From Pohlia nutans (lineage: Eukaryota > Streptophyta > Bryopsida > Bryales > Mniaceae): a stretch of 64,000 nucleotides of DNA. The DNA lies in contig CM040085.1 of the NCBI GenBank assembly GCA_022496805.1, positions 31,649,811 through 31,713,810 of the forward strand, in the 5' to 3' direction. The position numbers and the translations under genes were made by a program. Below the pieces are notes generated by a model. That model was not told where the DNA came from. It made no database searches and was given only the letters and a program-made list of their open reading frames with translations. This document shows, one piece after another, positions 21,491-33,956 of the stretch (its first letter is position 1; every line of letters begins with the position of its first letter).

Positions 21491-24400
21491 ATGAATATCT
21501 GGTTCGGGCCTCTCGTTCGAGCAATTCTTGTCATGGTCGGTATATCGTGGGTTTCGGGAGGACTGGCTGTGAGTGTTCTTGTCGGCACAGAACCTCCTTC
21601 TGTAGTACAACCTTACCAGTACCTCACGAGTGCGAATGGACAGTACTCTTTAGTGATGCGGCCGGACTGCAATTTTGTGATTTACAATTTCTCTCAGTCT
21701 CTTCTCACAACGCTAGTAAACTATGGGTCTCCACCAAGATGCTCCCTCTGGATGCAAAATGATGGAAACATGGTTATCTATAATTTCACAAGTAGTACAA
21801 ATCAGACAAGAGACCTCGTCGCTCACAACGCATTGTGGGCATTGCAATATTGGGATGCTAATAATGGGACCCACTCGTTTCTACTTTTGGGAGATGATGG
21901 CATTTTCGACTTCTATAACAGCAATAGCACTCTCCGTGATACAGGCAGTAACAGCAACCTGACATATGGATCATGGGGGCTATTTCTTGCCAACGGCCCA
22001 GGGCTAAGCTGGGATGCAAGCTCTGAGCCCAACTACACAGCATGGAAACCAACTGCTTCGCTTGATAGCGCTCCATACATGCCGGCGGAATACTTCCTTT
22101 CCGCGAACAAGAGCTTGCTGACCTTTACCAACCAGTATGCACTGGAGCTTGGAACGGACTGCAATCTGCAAACCAAGCAATACAGTAATGAACCCGGTGG
22201 AGGTGTAATAAACATGTGGGAGTCTGGTACGAATCGGACGGATGGTCGTTCATGTGAACTGAGGCTCCAGCCAAATGGTATCCTTCAGATTCGTGACGTG
22301 AACTCTGGAGACGCTTACTGGAACAGCACCGACATTGGGAGTAGTGATGGGAATTGGATTCTGAAGGTGAATCCCGACAACGGAAGTTTGAGCATCACCG
22401 ACATCCAAAACTCCAGTCATATTCTTTGGACAAACATCCAGACACCGTCGCCCATCGCCGTGACGCCGGGTTTGCATAATTCCGGGACGTCGGTTGCAAT
22501 GATCGTGGGTGTGGTGGTCGGTGTGGTGGCAGCTTTCGTTTTGCCCCTTGCAGCATTAGGGTTGTATTTCTATGCACGAGAACGTAAGCATACATGTTGG
22601 TTCATCTTCCTTGCAAGCATTAGACTTTACTAGTCAAGTTCATCTGCAACGGAAGGTATACACATGACGGTTTAGGGTTTTTGCAACAGGGTTTCTGGAC
22701 CCATCGGAGAGGGCATTCCAGGCGCGTCTGCGGGCCAAAGGTGGGACATCGTACGCGTTCTCGCAGGCGAAGATCAGACAAGCAACAAAGAATTATGCAG
22801 ACGTGATTGGGCGCGGCGGATTTGGTGACGTTTATAAAGGCAAGTTGCCGGATGGGCAGGAAGTGGCGGCCAAAGTTTTGTCAGCGAACTCGCATCAAAG
22901 CAAGAATGAGTTCTTCAATGAGGTCCCTAGCCTTGCTCAACATGATCAGGCTTCGATTAAATTATACCATTCATGTCGCAGTGGAAAGACCATGGCCTGC
23001 GAAGACAGTCAATTGCTTCACCGTGTAATTTCAGCAGCATGAATTCTGACGTGGTCATGATGAAATGAGGCGGTGGGTTGCTGTGCAGATAGAGCTGCTT
23101 TCCATGGTGCATCACAAGTACCTGGTGTCTCTCGTAGGATACAGCTGCACTCGCAAGCACCAGGTCTTGATCTACGAATTCATGGGTGGTGGTGACCTTC
23201 GCCACCGACTGCAAGGTGCGCACATGCCAATCTCTCTCACAACGAGCACTGCATCGTTCACAGAAAATCTCTCTGATTATATAACCAAGGATTCATGGTT
23301 TTAAAATGACAAATTCAATTGATCATATTGTGAAAAATATAATTCAGATGGGACCAAATTTTATATCTCTAGAATCAGTGAAGAACAGTGCATGTGTTGG
23401 TAAAAAAACAAATAAATTTGAACAAAAGGAAGTCCACGTAGAACCTACTCAAAACTACTAAAAAAACACATGAGGTCCAATTTGGGGTTCTTGGTCCTTT
23501 AGGGGATAAAATGTCACCGACTTGATGACTGACACAGTAATTTCGGTTTGCAGGAGCCGGGAATCCGTTGAGTTGGCGACAGAGAACCAGCATCATCCTT
23601 CAAGTTGCAGAAGGTGAATGAGGGTTTGCATCACTCACAGTGTGGGTGACCGTAAGTTTTGAAGGATTAAAGAGCATGCATCAGAAAAGTTGGGAAAGAC
23701 TAAATTTTGGTGCCATTTTGACACCAAAGGCTGCATACAGGTCATTTTAGTGTCATTTTATCCATACTAGGTTGGTATGAAGGTTGGCACCAAATTATCT
23801 TAATTGCATTTCAATGCACCATCATGGCACCATGTTCACATGCCTTGAAGTTCCTGATGTGACTAGTGATCGGATGCTGTGCAAGCAAGTCTTACTTTCT
23901 TTGTTGATCCGTGTCACTGAATCCTCCACGCACATGACATTGCAGGGCTGGAGTATCTGCATGATAAATGCTCCCCGCCCATCATCCACCGCGATGTGAA
24001 GAGCAGCAACATTCTCCTCACGGACCAGTTGGTGGCCAAAGTGGCGGATTTCGGGCTGTCGAAACTGAAAACCATCGGGCAAGAAGATGCCACGCATGTG
24101 TCCACCGTGGTGAAGGGGACTCCGGGATATCTTGACCCAGAGTGAGTTAGACGCACTAGAAGGAAATGTGTCGTTTTTCACTTACTATAAATGAAAAAGA
24201 AATGAAACGGCGCTAGGCACATGGGCTCTGTTAGTGCTGATGAGTAGTTTTGGTAACAAGAAGACAGAAATATAAGTATAATATTCCGCCACTATTCACT
24301 GTTCCCACGAAATGAGGAATGAAAAACGACATTTGCTACTAGTGACGACTGATTGCAGGTTCTTCATTGCTCGGCTGGATTTCTTACAGTTTGAGATTCC

Positions 24401-25790
24401 AGCGTCATCGTAATATCGGATGTTGATATTGTCTTGTATTTTGCAGATACCATGAATCAGGGTCGCTTACGGAGAAGAGCGATGTGTACGCGTTTGGAAT
24501 TGTGTTGATGGAGATTCTCACAGGACGACATCATGCGTACATTGCCCACTATGTAAGCTTCGGGTTTCTTTGTGCTTATTTATGCTCTACTAAATTCAAA
24601 TTCAAATGCGAATATCTTCTCTTTTATAAGCTGAATATTTCTCAATCCTTTGGATGAGGGCTCTTCTCTGAGACAATAGAGTTATCCGCAAAGTCTGTAA
24701 AAGAGGGGTTACTGGACCAAAGTTTGTGAAAACTATGGTTGAGAACCCAACAGAAGTAAACGTATCAGTTGCTTTTAAAAACTGGAGGTGTGAAGTTTCA
24801 AGGCTCCAAAAACGGTGCCCAAAAACTTTAGACCCTCAGTTTTCTTGATCCAACAAATTTTAGTTAATTCAAGGAGCCCCATTCAAGCTTTGACTCCGCC
24901 TATGATGTCCCAGAATTAGCTTGCTACCAAATCCAAATCAACGCTTTGCTTGTTGCCAAATCCCTTAATTAGTGTTTTGCTCTTGCTAAATCCTTCTGTC
25001 TCCACCATCGGCTCATCGAGTGCATGCTCTGTTTTTTGCTAATTAATGAACCTCACTCAATTTACATTTCCCAAAAATTTCAATAAAACTGAGGCTGTAA
25101 GTGGCATCGAGTTTGCGGAAAACTCAAATGACATAACCTTGTCCAAGATATTGTATGGTCATATTCGTTATATTGAGACTTTTAGCTGATTTTGAGACAG
25201 AATGCCAGTTATTCAAAAATTCATTTAAAAAATGATAATTGAAACCAAAAAAAAATTAATGCTCAAATAGTGATTCTATAATGAAATTCCAAAAGGTGGT
25301 GTTGTTAAATATTTATAAAAAAATAGTAGTAAGGAGATAAAACGGTATATCTTCGAGTCGAAGATAAAAATGAGACTGTGAAAAGCCTCAATATAACGAA
25401 TATGGCCAATATAACGATTATTGGTGGACTTGTTGAACTGAAGGCTGCAACTGCATATATGTTGGTGTGGATGGACAGGTTGGTGAGGCATGGAGTCAGA
25501 AGAAATTTGATGGTTTGGCAGATCCAAATGTAGGGGAGGATTATGACGAAGATGAGTTGGTGAGCTTGGTGGAGTTGGCACTGTTGTGTGTGAGGAGGAG
25601 CAGCGCAGACAGACCATTCATGCGTCAGGTGGTGCGAAGGCTGTATGATTTAGGATTGAGAGCTTCATCCGAGCCCTCTCATCTCTACCTACAACTCGGT
25701 GAGGAAAATGAGCTCGTACCAATTGAGTCAACAGAATTGGAAAGTGAGACTCAACCTTTTAGTAAATCCTCGTCGAGCAGCTTATTCTGA
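21491..25790 (+). CDS. Bulb-lectin receptor-like Ser/Thr kinase
   Basis: A plasma-membrane receptor-like kinase of 708 residues in seven exons: 21491-22583, 22690-22922, 23089-23215, 23554-23613, 23946-24141, 24447-24552 and 25479-25790. The signal peptide ([20 protein letters not shown]) is followed by a D-mannose (bulb-type) lectin region with [10 protein letters not shown] and the canonical [11 protein letters not shown] transmembrane helix spans about residues 335-359. The kinase has GRGGFG (405-410), Lys426, HRD (519-521), DFG (539-541) and GTPGYLDPE, so it looks catalytically competent. Many N-x-S/T sites lie in the ectodomain. The donor of exon 2 (GTCCCT) is weak but required by phase. 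The ligand is unknown. A truncated copy lies at 28218-28680. Confidence 0.92.
23287..23505. mobile_element. Degenerate TTAA-family element in kinase intron 3
   Basis: The interior begins CCAAGGATTCATGG as in the copies at 54554 and 57160. The right end is GGTCCTTTAGGGG followed by ATAA, apparently a mutated TTAA. The left end has lost the CCCTAAAGGA part. It ends 48 bp before exon 4. Confidence 0.7.
24154..24344. mobile_element. CACTA-type MITE, 191 bp, duplication ACG
   Basis: It begins CACTAGAAGGAAATGTG and ends TTGCTACTAGTG, flanked by ACG at 24151-24153 and 24345-24347. It belongs to the same family as 9736-9930 and 51295-51487. It sits in intron 5 of the receptor kinase, starting 13 bases after exon 5 ends. 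Confidence 0.92.
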
Positions 25791-27880
25791 GAACTACTAA
25801 GGTCGAGGCACCTAAAACCAATCAGCTAAGACATTCACTATATATGGGATAGATGAATCGATATTTTAAGTATTTTCCTCTTTTAGCAATAAGATATTAA
25901 GAAGTTTTCATATTTAATTTAAATTTTTTGATAATTATTCGAATAAGTACAAATTTTCAAAGTGAAAGTCATAGGTTTACCTAAAACCGATCACATGCTC
26001 TAATGTACAAATGAGGTACATTTTCCCTTTGAAAATCTAGAAATTAGGCAAGAATGTAGGGTGGTTGGTTTTGGGTAAGTGGTTGGTAATAGGACAATCA
26101 ACCTTAATCCATCAGTAGAGCTTTCAGAGTCTGAGCCGCTAGATCATGCAGTGCGAAAAAAGGTGTTGTTTCAACTTTTAAGCCTCAGTAGAAGACTGTC
26201 AAAATCAACTCCTTTTTTTGGTAGTATTGATGGTCCATAGCTTGAAAATAGATGGTGTGTGTACATGTTGTACACCAAAGTAGTTCCCCAAATCTATGAA
26301 AATTGCAAAAATTGTGCTCACAATAGATGTATTTGATGTGGTAACTTGTAGGTTTCCACCTTGTGAATTCATTTTTACTTCCTAAAAATATGGCCGGCTA
26401 GGTGTTGGTTTTACTTTGGAAGTAAAATATTGGAATTATTAACTTCTAGTGCGCCCATCCAATTAGCCTCCCACCTATTTGATGTTGTTACATTATTCAA
26501 ATATTACTTGAAAAGATTCGAGTAAATTCTAGGATCTAATTATATAATTATATAATTTTTAATTTTATTCTTTTTAAGACTGCATATTCTAGATTTTAGG
26601 CCTGATTTCATACCCATAATTTTAATTTTTCCAAACCTAAAAGACATGTTGGATTGGGTGATCCATATGTTCAATGACCCCAACCTACCCAATATGACAA
26701 CCCTGATCAATATGATATATTAAACCCATAGATTCCCTTGGACACACGTTGTAATTCCCAATACAATTGCACTAACTTTGACACTTTGTGCGTGTATCTT
26801 CAACTCTAACGTAATTTATGATCAAACTCAAAAATTTGGAAATATATGATTGACGGCCAATTCACATCTAGCTTGCAACTATCATTTTTTGGTATGTGTG
26901 TTTAAACATGTCTATCAATCAAATGAAATGAAAAACAATTAAATGCTGAGGGAGAAAGCACTCTACATATTTCTCATTGGGATTTGTTATCAGTTTTGTG
27001 CAACTGCCTAGTAATTTTCAATACTTGCTACACCTACTACATGTTGATATTTGTCATGATGTCATGATGGAAAAGAAAAAGATCTCAAAGTCCTTTGAAT
27101 CAATGCAAAGACATCTTGCTAACCTAGACAAATTAAACTTAAAAGCACACCATCCGCTTCTCGCAACTCTTTACATTTGATTCCTTTTTGCTTACCATCC
27201 AAGCTCTCAAATGAATGCTAAGTACTAAGATAGAAAGGAATCTCATATAGATATTAAAGGTTGGTTGAATACAAAAATTCAAAGACAAAAAGTTGCTTCC
27301 CTCAACATTCTCGGGCATACTTTTCAAAATTCTTGAAAGATTGCATTCATTGTAGACTTAGCCTCTTCACTTAGCCAAAACCGGGTGACCATTGCCCACA
27401 CGGAGAACACACCACGCAACACAGAAACCGTAGGACAGAAGTACACGTGCATTGCCAACCTTCATGGAATAAATACAAGAACAATTTCAAAAGTGACCAC
27501 TTCTATCCTGTCAGGAGTGTCAACATGACATCTTGAAGTGCACAATACCCTACACTAAGTATCTGTCAACTTGGGTTTACAAAGGTTTGCCATTAGAAAA
27601 TGAAAAAAATGGGATTTTTGAGCCAAATTTGAATATGTTGCATGACACACAGTACACAACACATGTTGAGATTTGATAAAAATAATTTTTTTACCCATTT
27701 TCACTTGAAGTTAAAAAATCCAATGTTTAACCCTAAATTCAAACGACAATAAATACAAATTTTGTTACTTACCAGGTGTAAAACTTTTAAAGGAAAGAAT
27801 GAAAATCTTCTATAGAATCATATTCAAAAGAAATCATGATTTTTGGAGGTTTATTAACTATAAAATTATAGGTCCAAGAT
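25791..27880. other. AT-rich intergenic region
   Basis: About 2.1 kb with no recognisable gene. Short open frames show no family features. Confidence 0.4.
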
Positions 27881-27884
27881 GACC

Positions 27885-28038
27885 CTAAACTACCAAGGTG
27901 ATGGTGGTAAGGTACCCAAACCGATGGAGAGGTTGGCGGTCCAATTCCCGGCTGTGAAATCGTCTTACTACTTGATTGGAAAACTTGCCACAGGTTGCAA
28001 AAAAATGCAATTCGTGTGTTTCAAAAATAAATAATTAA
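27885..28038 (+). mobile_element. tRNA-derived SINE-like unit with (AAT)n tail
   Basis: TGGTGGTAAGGTACC resembles an A box, and GGTCCAATTCCC resembles a B box (one mismatch) about 35 bases downstream. A body of about 90 bases follows and then the long AAT repeat, as expected of a tRNA-derived SINE with a simple-repeat tail. Target duplications were not identified. Confidence 0.45.
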
Positions 28039-28039
28039 A

Positions 28040-28130
<91 letters not shown>
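28039..28130 (+). repeat. (AAT)n microsatellite, about 30 units
   Basis: An uninterrupted run of AAT from about 28041 to 28130, directly after the SINE-like unit. Likely its tail or expanded from it. Confidence 0.97.
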
Positions 28131-28131
<1 letters not shown>

Positions 28132-28217
28132 CTCATTGAATTGTTTTATCCTAAATTGCTCAATTTCGAAGTGAAATTTTTTAATTTTTTAAATTTCATC
28201 CCAAAAATTATGTATCT

Positions 28218-28680
28218 AATTGGATTCTGAAGGTGAATCCCGACAACAGAAGCTTTAGCATCCGTGACATCCAAGAGTCCTTTGGACAAACATCCAGACA
28301 CATAATTCCGGGTCGTTGGTTACATTGATCATGGGTGTGGTGGTTGGTGTGGTGGGTGGAGTTTTCGTTTTGCCCATGGCAGCCCTGGGGTTGTATTTCT
28401 GTACACAAGAAAGTAAGCATACATGTCAGTTCATCTTCCTTGCATTAGGCAGACGTTCAATACTAGTGAAGTTCGTCTGCAATGGAAGGTATACACATGA
28501 CGGGTTCATTTTTGCATGCCAGATAGAGCTGCTTTCCATGGTACATCACAAGTTCCTTGTGTCTCTGGTAGGCTACAGCTGCACAAGTCTTGAACTACGA
28601 ATTCATGGGTGGTGGCAACCTTCGCCACCGACTGCAAGGTGCGAACATGCCAATCTCTCTCCTGACTGCCTCTGTTGTTA
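28218..28680 (+). pseudogene. Truncated copy of the lectin receptor kinase
   Basis: It matches the end of exon 1 of the kinase at 21491-25790 (from ATTGGATTCTGAAGGTGAAT through the transmembrane segment), then intron 1, then exon 3 (CAGATAGAGCTGCTTTCCAT onward). Exon 2, with the P-loop and catalytic Lys, is missing. An 11-bp loss after AGCTGCAC shifts the frame in exon 3. No ectodomain or catalytic lobe remains. It is a dead partial duplicate. Confidence 0.88.
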
Positions 28681-28977
28681 AACATAAACAACAGAATTGT
28701 GACATTGTGGGACTAGGGTTCACTACCGCAGTTTGATCGTAGCCGTTGGAATAACTGGACCATCTATAATGGACAACATACCATATGATATGGAGTTCTT
28801 CTAGGAAGGGATCCCAGTGCCCATGGGATTGAGAATATAGAGTTGCTTCAGACTGCTACAGTTCAGGGATCCAAATGTTTACAAAGTTCTGAGATGAGAT
28901 TACACAGAAAAATGTTTACAAAGTTGTTGATTAGCAACGTACTCCAGACTGTACTCCATCGATTGTCCTATTTTAGA
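28681..28977. other. Intergenic DNA between kinase relic and PGK-B
   Basis: No gene seen. Homology with the region downstream of PGK copy A starts only at about 28978. Confidence 0.4.
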
Positions 28978-28988
28978 TATCCAGGTGC

Positions 28989-31786
28989 CTAGGCATGGAT
29001 GCGGACATCGTCCAGAGCGGCCACGCCGGGCAACACTTTGCCTTCCAAGAGCTCCAAACTGGCCCCGCCGCCTGTGGACACATGGCTCATCTGCTCCGCC
29101 AGCCCGGCCTTCTCTACGGCGGCCACAGAGTCACCTCCGCCCACCACGGTGATAGCACCCTCCTTGGTCAACTGTGCCAAAGTCTCCGCCACGGCGTACG
29201 TACCATTGGCGAATTGATCGAACTCGAACACCCCCATCGGCCCGTTCCACAGCACCGTCTGCACACATCCCATGCATCATCCCCTCCCTATTAATCCCAG
29301 GATCACAACAGTCCAAAACCCCACGCCAACAGCACCTAACCAAAGACTCAACACTGGGGACAACCCTAAACCCAGAAAGGCCATACCATAGAAGAATAGC
29401 TTCAACTCCGGCCACGAGTGCTCACAACAGGTATCACCACACACATGATCACATGACCCAGAACGTGTCCCAACACACAAGCATTGTTACCTTGGCGTCC
29501 TTCAGCGCCTCCTTGAACTGCTTGATCGCATCTGGACCGATATCGAGTCCCATCCACCCTGAAGCCACAGTGCAAAACACACTATCACTTAGAAATCTTA
29601 CATTTCGTCATCTTAACATCCCTCTGCAGGATCATATTACCACGCACATTTTCCAACCATCGCACATGAAGAATTGTAACAAGCGTCGGGACTCACCATC
29701 GGGAATGTTGGACGAGCTGCACGTCTGGACGTTGGCGTCCGGGGCGAACTTGTCGGCCGCCAGCACGTCCACAGGCAGGATGAGCTCCACGCCCTTCTTC
29801 TTGGCCAGCTCCACCAAGCTCTTGGCCAGCTCGACCTTGTCGTCCTCCACCAGCGACGACCCCACGCTCTTCCCGTCCGCCTTGAAAAACGTGAAGATCA
29901 TGCCCCCGCCCAAGATCACCTTGTCGCACACGTTCATCAACGACTCGATCACCGTGATCTTTGACGATATCTTGCTGCCTCCCACCTGCCACCACGCACC
30001 CAACATCAATGCAATATCACGTCATCACATCAACACAATATCACGTCATCACATCAACACAATATCACGAATGCATATCACAAATCACACAATACCACGA
30101 CCACATTGCAATGTTGAGGCTCGCTTCCTCTACATTGCAAGATTACGTCATTTAAAAGCGCAGTAATTGTCCCTGCCATCCACGGTCACGCGGTTCAAGG
30201 AAAGGCAACGGCATTGTGTTCAAGCGTAATGGGGGGATTGCTAGCTCACAATGGCTACGAAAGGCTTCGTGGGCTTCTGCACCACGCCCGACAGGTACGC
30301 CAGCTCCTTCTCCAGCAACAGGCCCGCCAACCGCGACGACACGTAATCGGCGATTCCCGCAGTGGATGCGTGCGCCCGGTGCGCCGTGCCGAACGCGTCC
30401 AGCACGAAGAAGTCGATATTCTCTGACAACTTCTTCGAGAATTCAATGTCGTTCTCCTCCTCCTCCTTGTAGAATCGCACATTCTCCAACAGCAACACAT
30501 CTCCTTCCTGCAATACCAGGCCTCCCTCGTAAGTTACCCTCTCAAGATCCAACTGCGTATATTCTTTTGGAACCATGCATATATGAGCAGAACCACAAAT
30601 CGTTGTTATACCGTACGACTCCTAAATCGATCGCCATCACATTGCAATCACATCGCACTAAACAATGCACAATGGAGGAAAGGAAAATCAAATAAAAAAG
30701 ACCTCACCTTCAGTGCGGCGATCTTCGACTTCACCTCCTCACCGATGCAGTCGGGTGCAAGTTCCACGGTCTGCCCCAGCAACTCCGACAGCCTCCCTGC
30801 ACATTCCCAACACAATCCCCACCTTCATCAGATATCATCACCATTCGAGCCACCCCACCCATGCATACGCCAACCACTCAAATGGTCCAACCACATTCAG
30901 GAATATTCCTCATTTCGCGATCGATGATCGCTCATGCCAATGGTCTACGATTCCAGCGAAGACCATTCCCAATTCTCAATCTCAAACGTACCAACATCTT
31001 AAGTCCACATTCTAATTCGCACAGAATTACGCCTCCATGCATACCAGTGCACCCCTGCAAACCCGTCACACGTACGGATTCTCGATTCTATCGAAGTCCC
31101 CCTTCACAGCGCGCATGATCACAATCTCCCGCAGCAGCCCCAGGGTTTACAATCCTCGGTCCAGTTGCTCCCACACTTACTTGATTATCTTTACGAATTT
31201 AATTCCCTTGGCTCCCACAAGACATCAGGGCACAAGAAAGAATTGGCGAAGTTAACGGCCCAGTACCTGCGACGGGCTTTAGGCTGAACTTCTCCTCGGG
31301 GCCCTTCTTGGGGCGCCCCAAGTGGCTGGCCAACACCACCTTGGCGCCCGCCTTGGTGAGGTACTGGATGGTGGGCAGCGACGCGCGGATGCGCGTGTCG
31401 TCCGTGATGCTGCGCTGGTCGTCCAGCGGCACGTTCAGGTCCGCCCTCACGAACACCGTCTTGCCCTTGAACTCCGCCGTGTCCAAGTCCTTGATGGACA
31501 TCTTCGCGTCCGAGCCCTTGGTCGCCGGCCTCTGCACGTCGCTGGTGCCATCGTCCTCCGGCAGCTGCGCCGTCTTGCTCAGCTGCTCCGTCTTCGACGC
31601 CTCCGCCACGATTCGCACCACGCGGGCCGCCGCGCCCTTCCACGTCGCGTTCGACCTGCACACTCGCAGGCTCTTGCCCACGAACGCCGACGGCGCAGCC
31701 GCCCGGGAGGTTTGCGCGCTCTGCGTGGCCGCCCTGGCGGACAGACCACTGGCCGCAACGGCAGCGCTCATCGCCAGAGTCTCCAT
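28989..31786 (-). CDS. PGK: Chloroplast phosphoglycerate kinase, copy B (inverted)
   Basis: Same enzyme and same six-exon structure as copy A, on the minus strand: 31786-31267, 30796-30708, 30507-30250, 29985-29697, 29558-29491 and 29258-28989. Every exon length equals that of copy A, giving 497 residues. All family motifs are kept. Differences seen include Gly7 to Ser, several transit-peptide changes, VDAAEFKG to [14 protein letters not shown] to EEEEND, and [15 protein letters not shown] to [15 protein letters not shown]. Introns are also recognisably homologous, so the duplication is recent. No disabling change is seen. Upstream it carries one copy of the segment that is duplicated in A. 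I infer a functional paralogue. Confidence 0.96.
30012..30070. repeat. 24-bp minisatellite in PGK-B intron 3
   Basis: The unit CAATATCACGTCATCACATC plus AACA repeats about 2.5 times. Copy A has an unrelated insertion in the corresponding intron instead. Confidence 0.9.
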
Positions 31787-32010
31787 CCTCACGTCGAATT
31801 CTTCAAATGCTCACTAGAACACACAGCAACCTCATCAATCCCCCAATCCTCAAAATTCCACTTTTAGATTCGCATTTTCAGAATCGGAACTCTAGATCCC
31901 AAAAGTTTGAAATGCACACACAATCACCCACATTAATGAATAGGCCTCGAAGGCAACGCAGGTGATAAGCATCTACAGTACACGAAATCCAATGCAATGA
32001 ATTGAGCTTG

Positions 32011-33220
32011 CTGGGCGCTGGAACAAAGATTCCGAATTGGTGAGGAGCCGCAGAGTGTCGTCACGAGAGACAAACCTGGAAGATGGCGATAGCAGAGGTA
32101 TGTGATGTGTGTTGCGGGATGGGAGGTTCGGGAGAAGGAGAGACAACCAAGTGGAATTTGACGGATACAGAGGCACAGGAAGGGGATATGGCGATGCCCG
32201 GAGTGCAGCCATTGGTGCCCTTTCTGAGCTGCCCTCCTCGTCCTCACGTCCTCACATCTCTGTCCCGGTTGTCTTTTCGGGATCAACTCTACTGTGATCT
32301 TTTTGCTGCCCGCGCAGCTCGTGCCCGAACCCCGAGATGATGTGTTGGCAGCAGAGGCCCTGTCCCCACTTACATGGCCAATGGTGGCGGAAGGGGCTTC
32401 CTTCGCCTGCAGTGACCGGTTGCCACGCTGATGGTTGGGCAGCGTCAAAACTGTGGGCCTGGGCAGGGCCCTTATGTGTCGCCAGTTGGCTGGATTGTTG
32501 CACCGGTACCACAGGAACGATGATGTGGTTCTGGGTTGCAGAAGTTAATTTAGTTGGGCTACTCATCAGTCCTCTAACTTGAATTTACGAAACGGTGGTG
32601 TCCATTGTTTACGACGATGAAGATGTGGCTAACTTAGGCCAATCTGCTGTAGAGACAAGATTATTAGTGTATGGCTACGGTGACAATCATGCACAAGTTT
32701 TGCCAAATGTGTCCAGCTTCTTGCTGGCTAATATAGTCCGTCTCCTTTATCCTGACGTTATCAGTGTCACAAGCGTTCACCGTCTTCTAGACACGCCTGG
32801 TTAGTCAAGGGAAGAATATCTTGGACAATCTTCACAGTACATGTTCCCACCACCTGATTTCTTCAGAAATCATTGGAGAAGCAGCATCACAGAAGCGTTT
32901 ACAGCAAACATGTCTCCTGAACACTTGTCCATCTCAACTTGCAGAGAATCATGTTCTGTATACAAACCGGTATAATGACTTGTTAGCCTCTACATTCCAT
33001 ACAAAAACGAACTTGTGGAAGTAACCAATTACTTGTTTTCAACAATCCTAACCTACGGTCGGGGTATCTAAAATCTGTATATAAGATCAAGTCGTCACTT
33101 TGCACAAAATTCACAATCAATGAATAAAAGAAAGAAGTCTTTTTGCTTTGATACCTTAGATCGACTTCGAAGGGAAATTGATGATGGCTAGAGATTGATT
33201 TTCAACCCTCATTCCCTTTT
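32011..33220. other. Upstream flank of PGK-B
   Basis: Homology to copy A ends near 32005-32010. Several open frames of 60-170 codons exist on both strands, for instance plus-strand 32595-32804, but none shows a family I recognise or a consistent exon chain. I call no gene. Confidence 0.35.
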
Positions 33221-33224
33221 AAGC

Positions 33225-33432
33225 TTCTTTATACGGGAAGTTCATCATCCTATGGGGTTGGATTTGCCCCATTTGCTCCTCTGGAGATTCTTTATAGAGG
33301 AAGTTCATCATCCTATGAGGTTGGATTTGCCCCATTTGCTCCTCTGGAGATTCTTTATACGGGAAGTTCATCGTCCTATGGGGTTGAATTTGCCCAATTT
33401 GCTCCTTTGGAGGTTCTTCATATGGGAAGCTG
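33225..33432. repeat. 63-bp minisatellite, about 3.3 copies
   Basis: Units begin TTCTTTAT at 33225, 33288 and 33351, with a diverged fourth start (TTCTTCAT) at 33414. The 63-bp period is a multiple of three and stays open on both strands: plus FFIREVHHPMGLDLPHLLLW, minus EQMGQIQPHRMMNFPYKES. The minus-strand frame continues into an acidic, Asp/Ser-rich stretch up to about 33563. It could be coding on the minus strand, but I see no start, splice partners or family. Confidence 0.8.
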
Positions 33433-33956
33433 ATGAGAAAATGTCCGAAACCTGACTCCGCTTCTGAGGTTGAGTCAACATCTGAGTAGTCCGAGTCGGC
33501 ATCTGGGTACAAGTCCACAGGGCCTTGTTCCACACTCCTCTTCGTTCCTGGTCCCGTTGTCATCTGAGCCCCAAGGAACCTTCAACACTGTCAGAAGGAA
33601 ATGGACCATGAATCTCTTCTATAACATCAACGTCTTCCAATAGTGTCTCAATACTGTAATATATAACTCAATACGATCCGTGGACAACCTTTAAATCAGT
33701 GAATTATAGGGCTATCAGAACTAACTTCTGGCATGAAGCTGGGCTACTGCATACTGTTAATGTGAAACCCATGAGGTGATTTACACGCAAGAATTCAAAC
33801 AACCAAACACGGTGGAGCTTGGCTATCAACAACGCTTAAGAAACATGCCCTTTCATTATGATGCTTTACTGGTTCTCAGCACAAACCCCAGGGAGCCGGT
33901 GGAAAATTGAGCACTTACCAAAGTGATAATGATTATTTGACAGAATACAAATTATC

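Noticed and set aside
30012..30070. CRISPR-like direct repeats
   Set aside because: Contiguous tandem units without spacers, inside a plant intron; a minisatellite.
28989..31786. PGK copy B as a pseudogene
   Set aside because: All six exons, splice sites and motifs are intact and the exon lengths equal copy A.
32083..32804. A gene upstream of PGK-B
   Set aside because: Several short frames on both strands but no recognisable domain, start context or splice chain.
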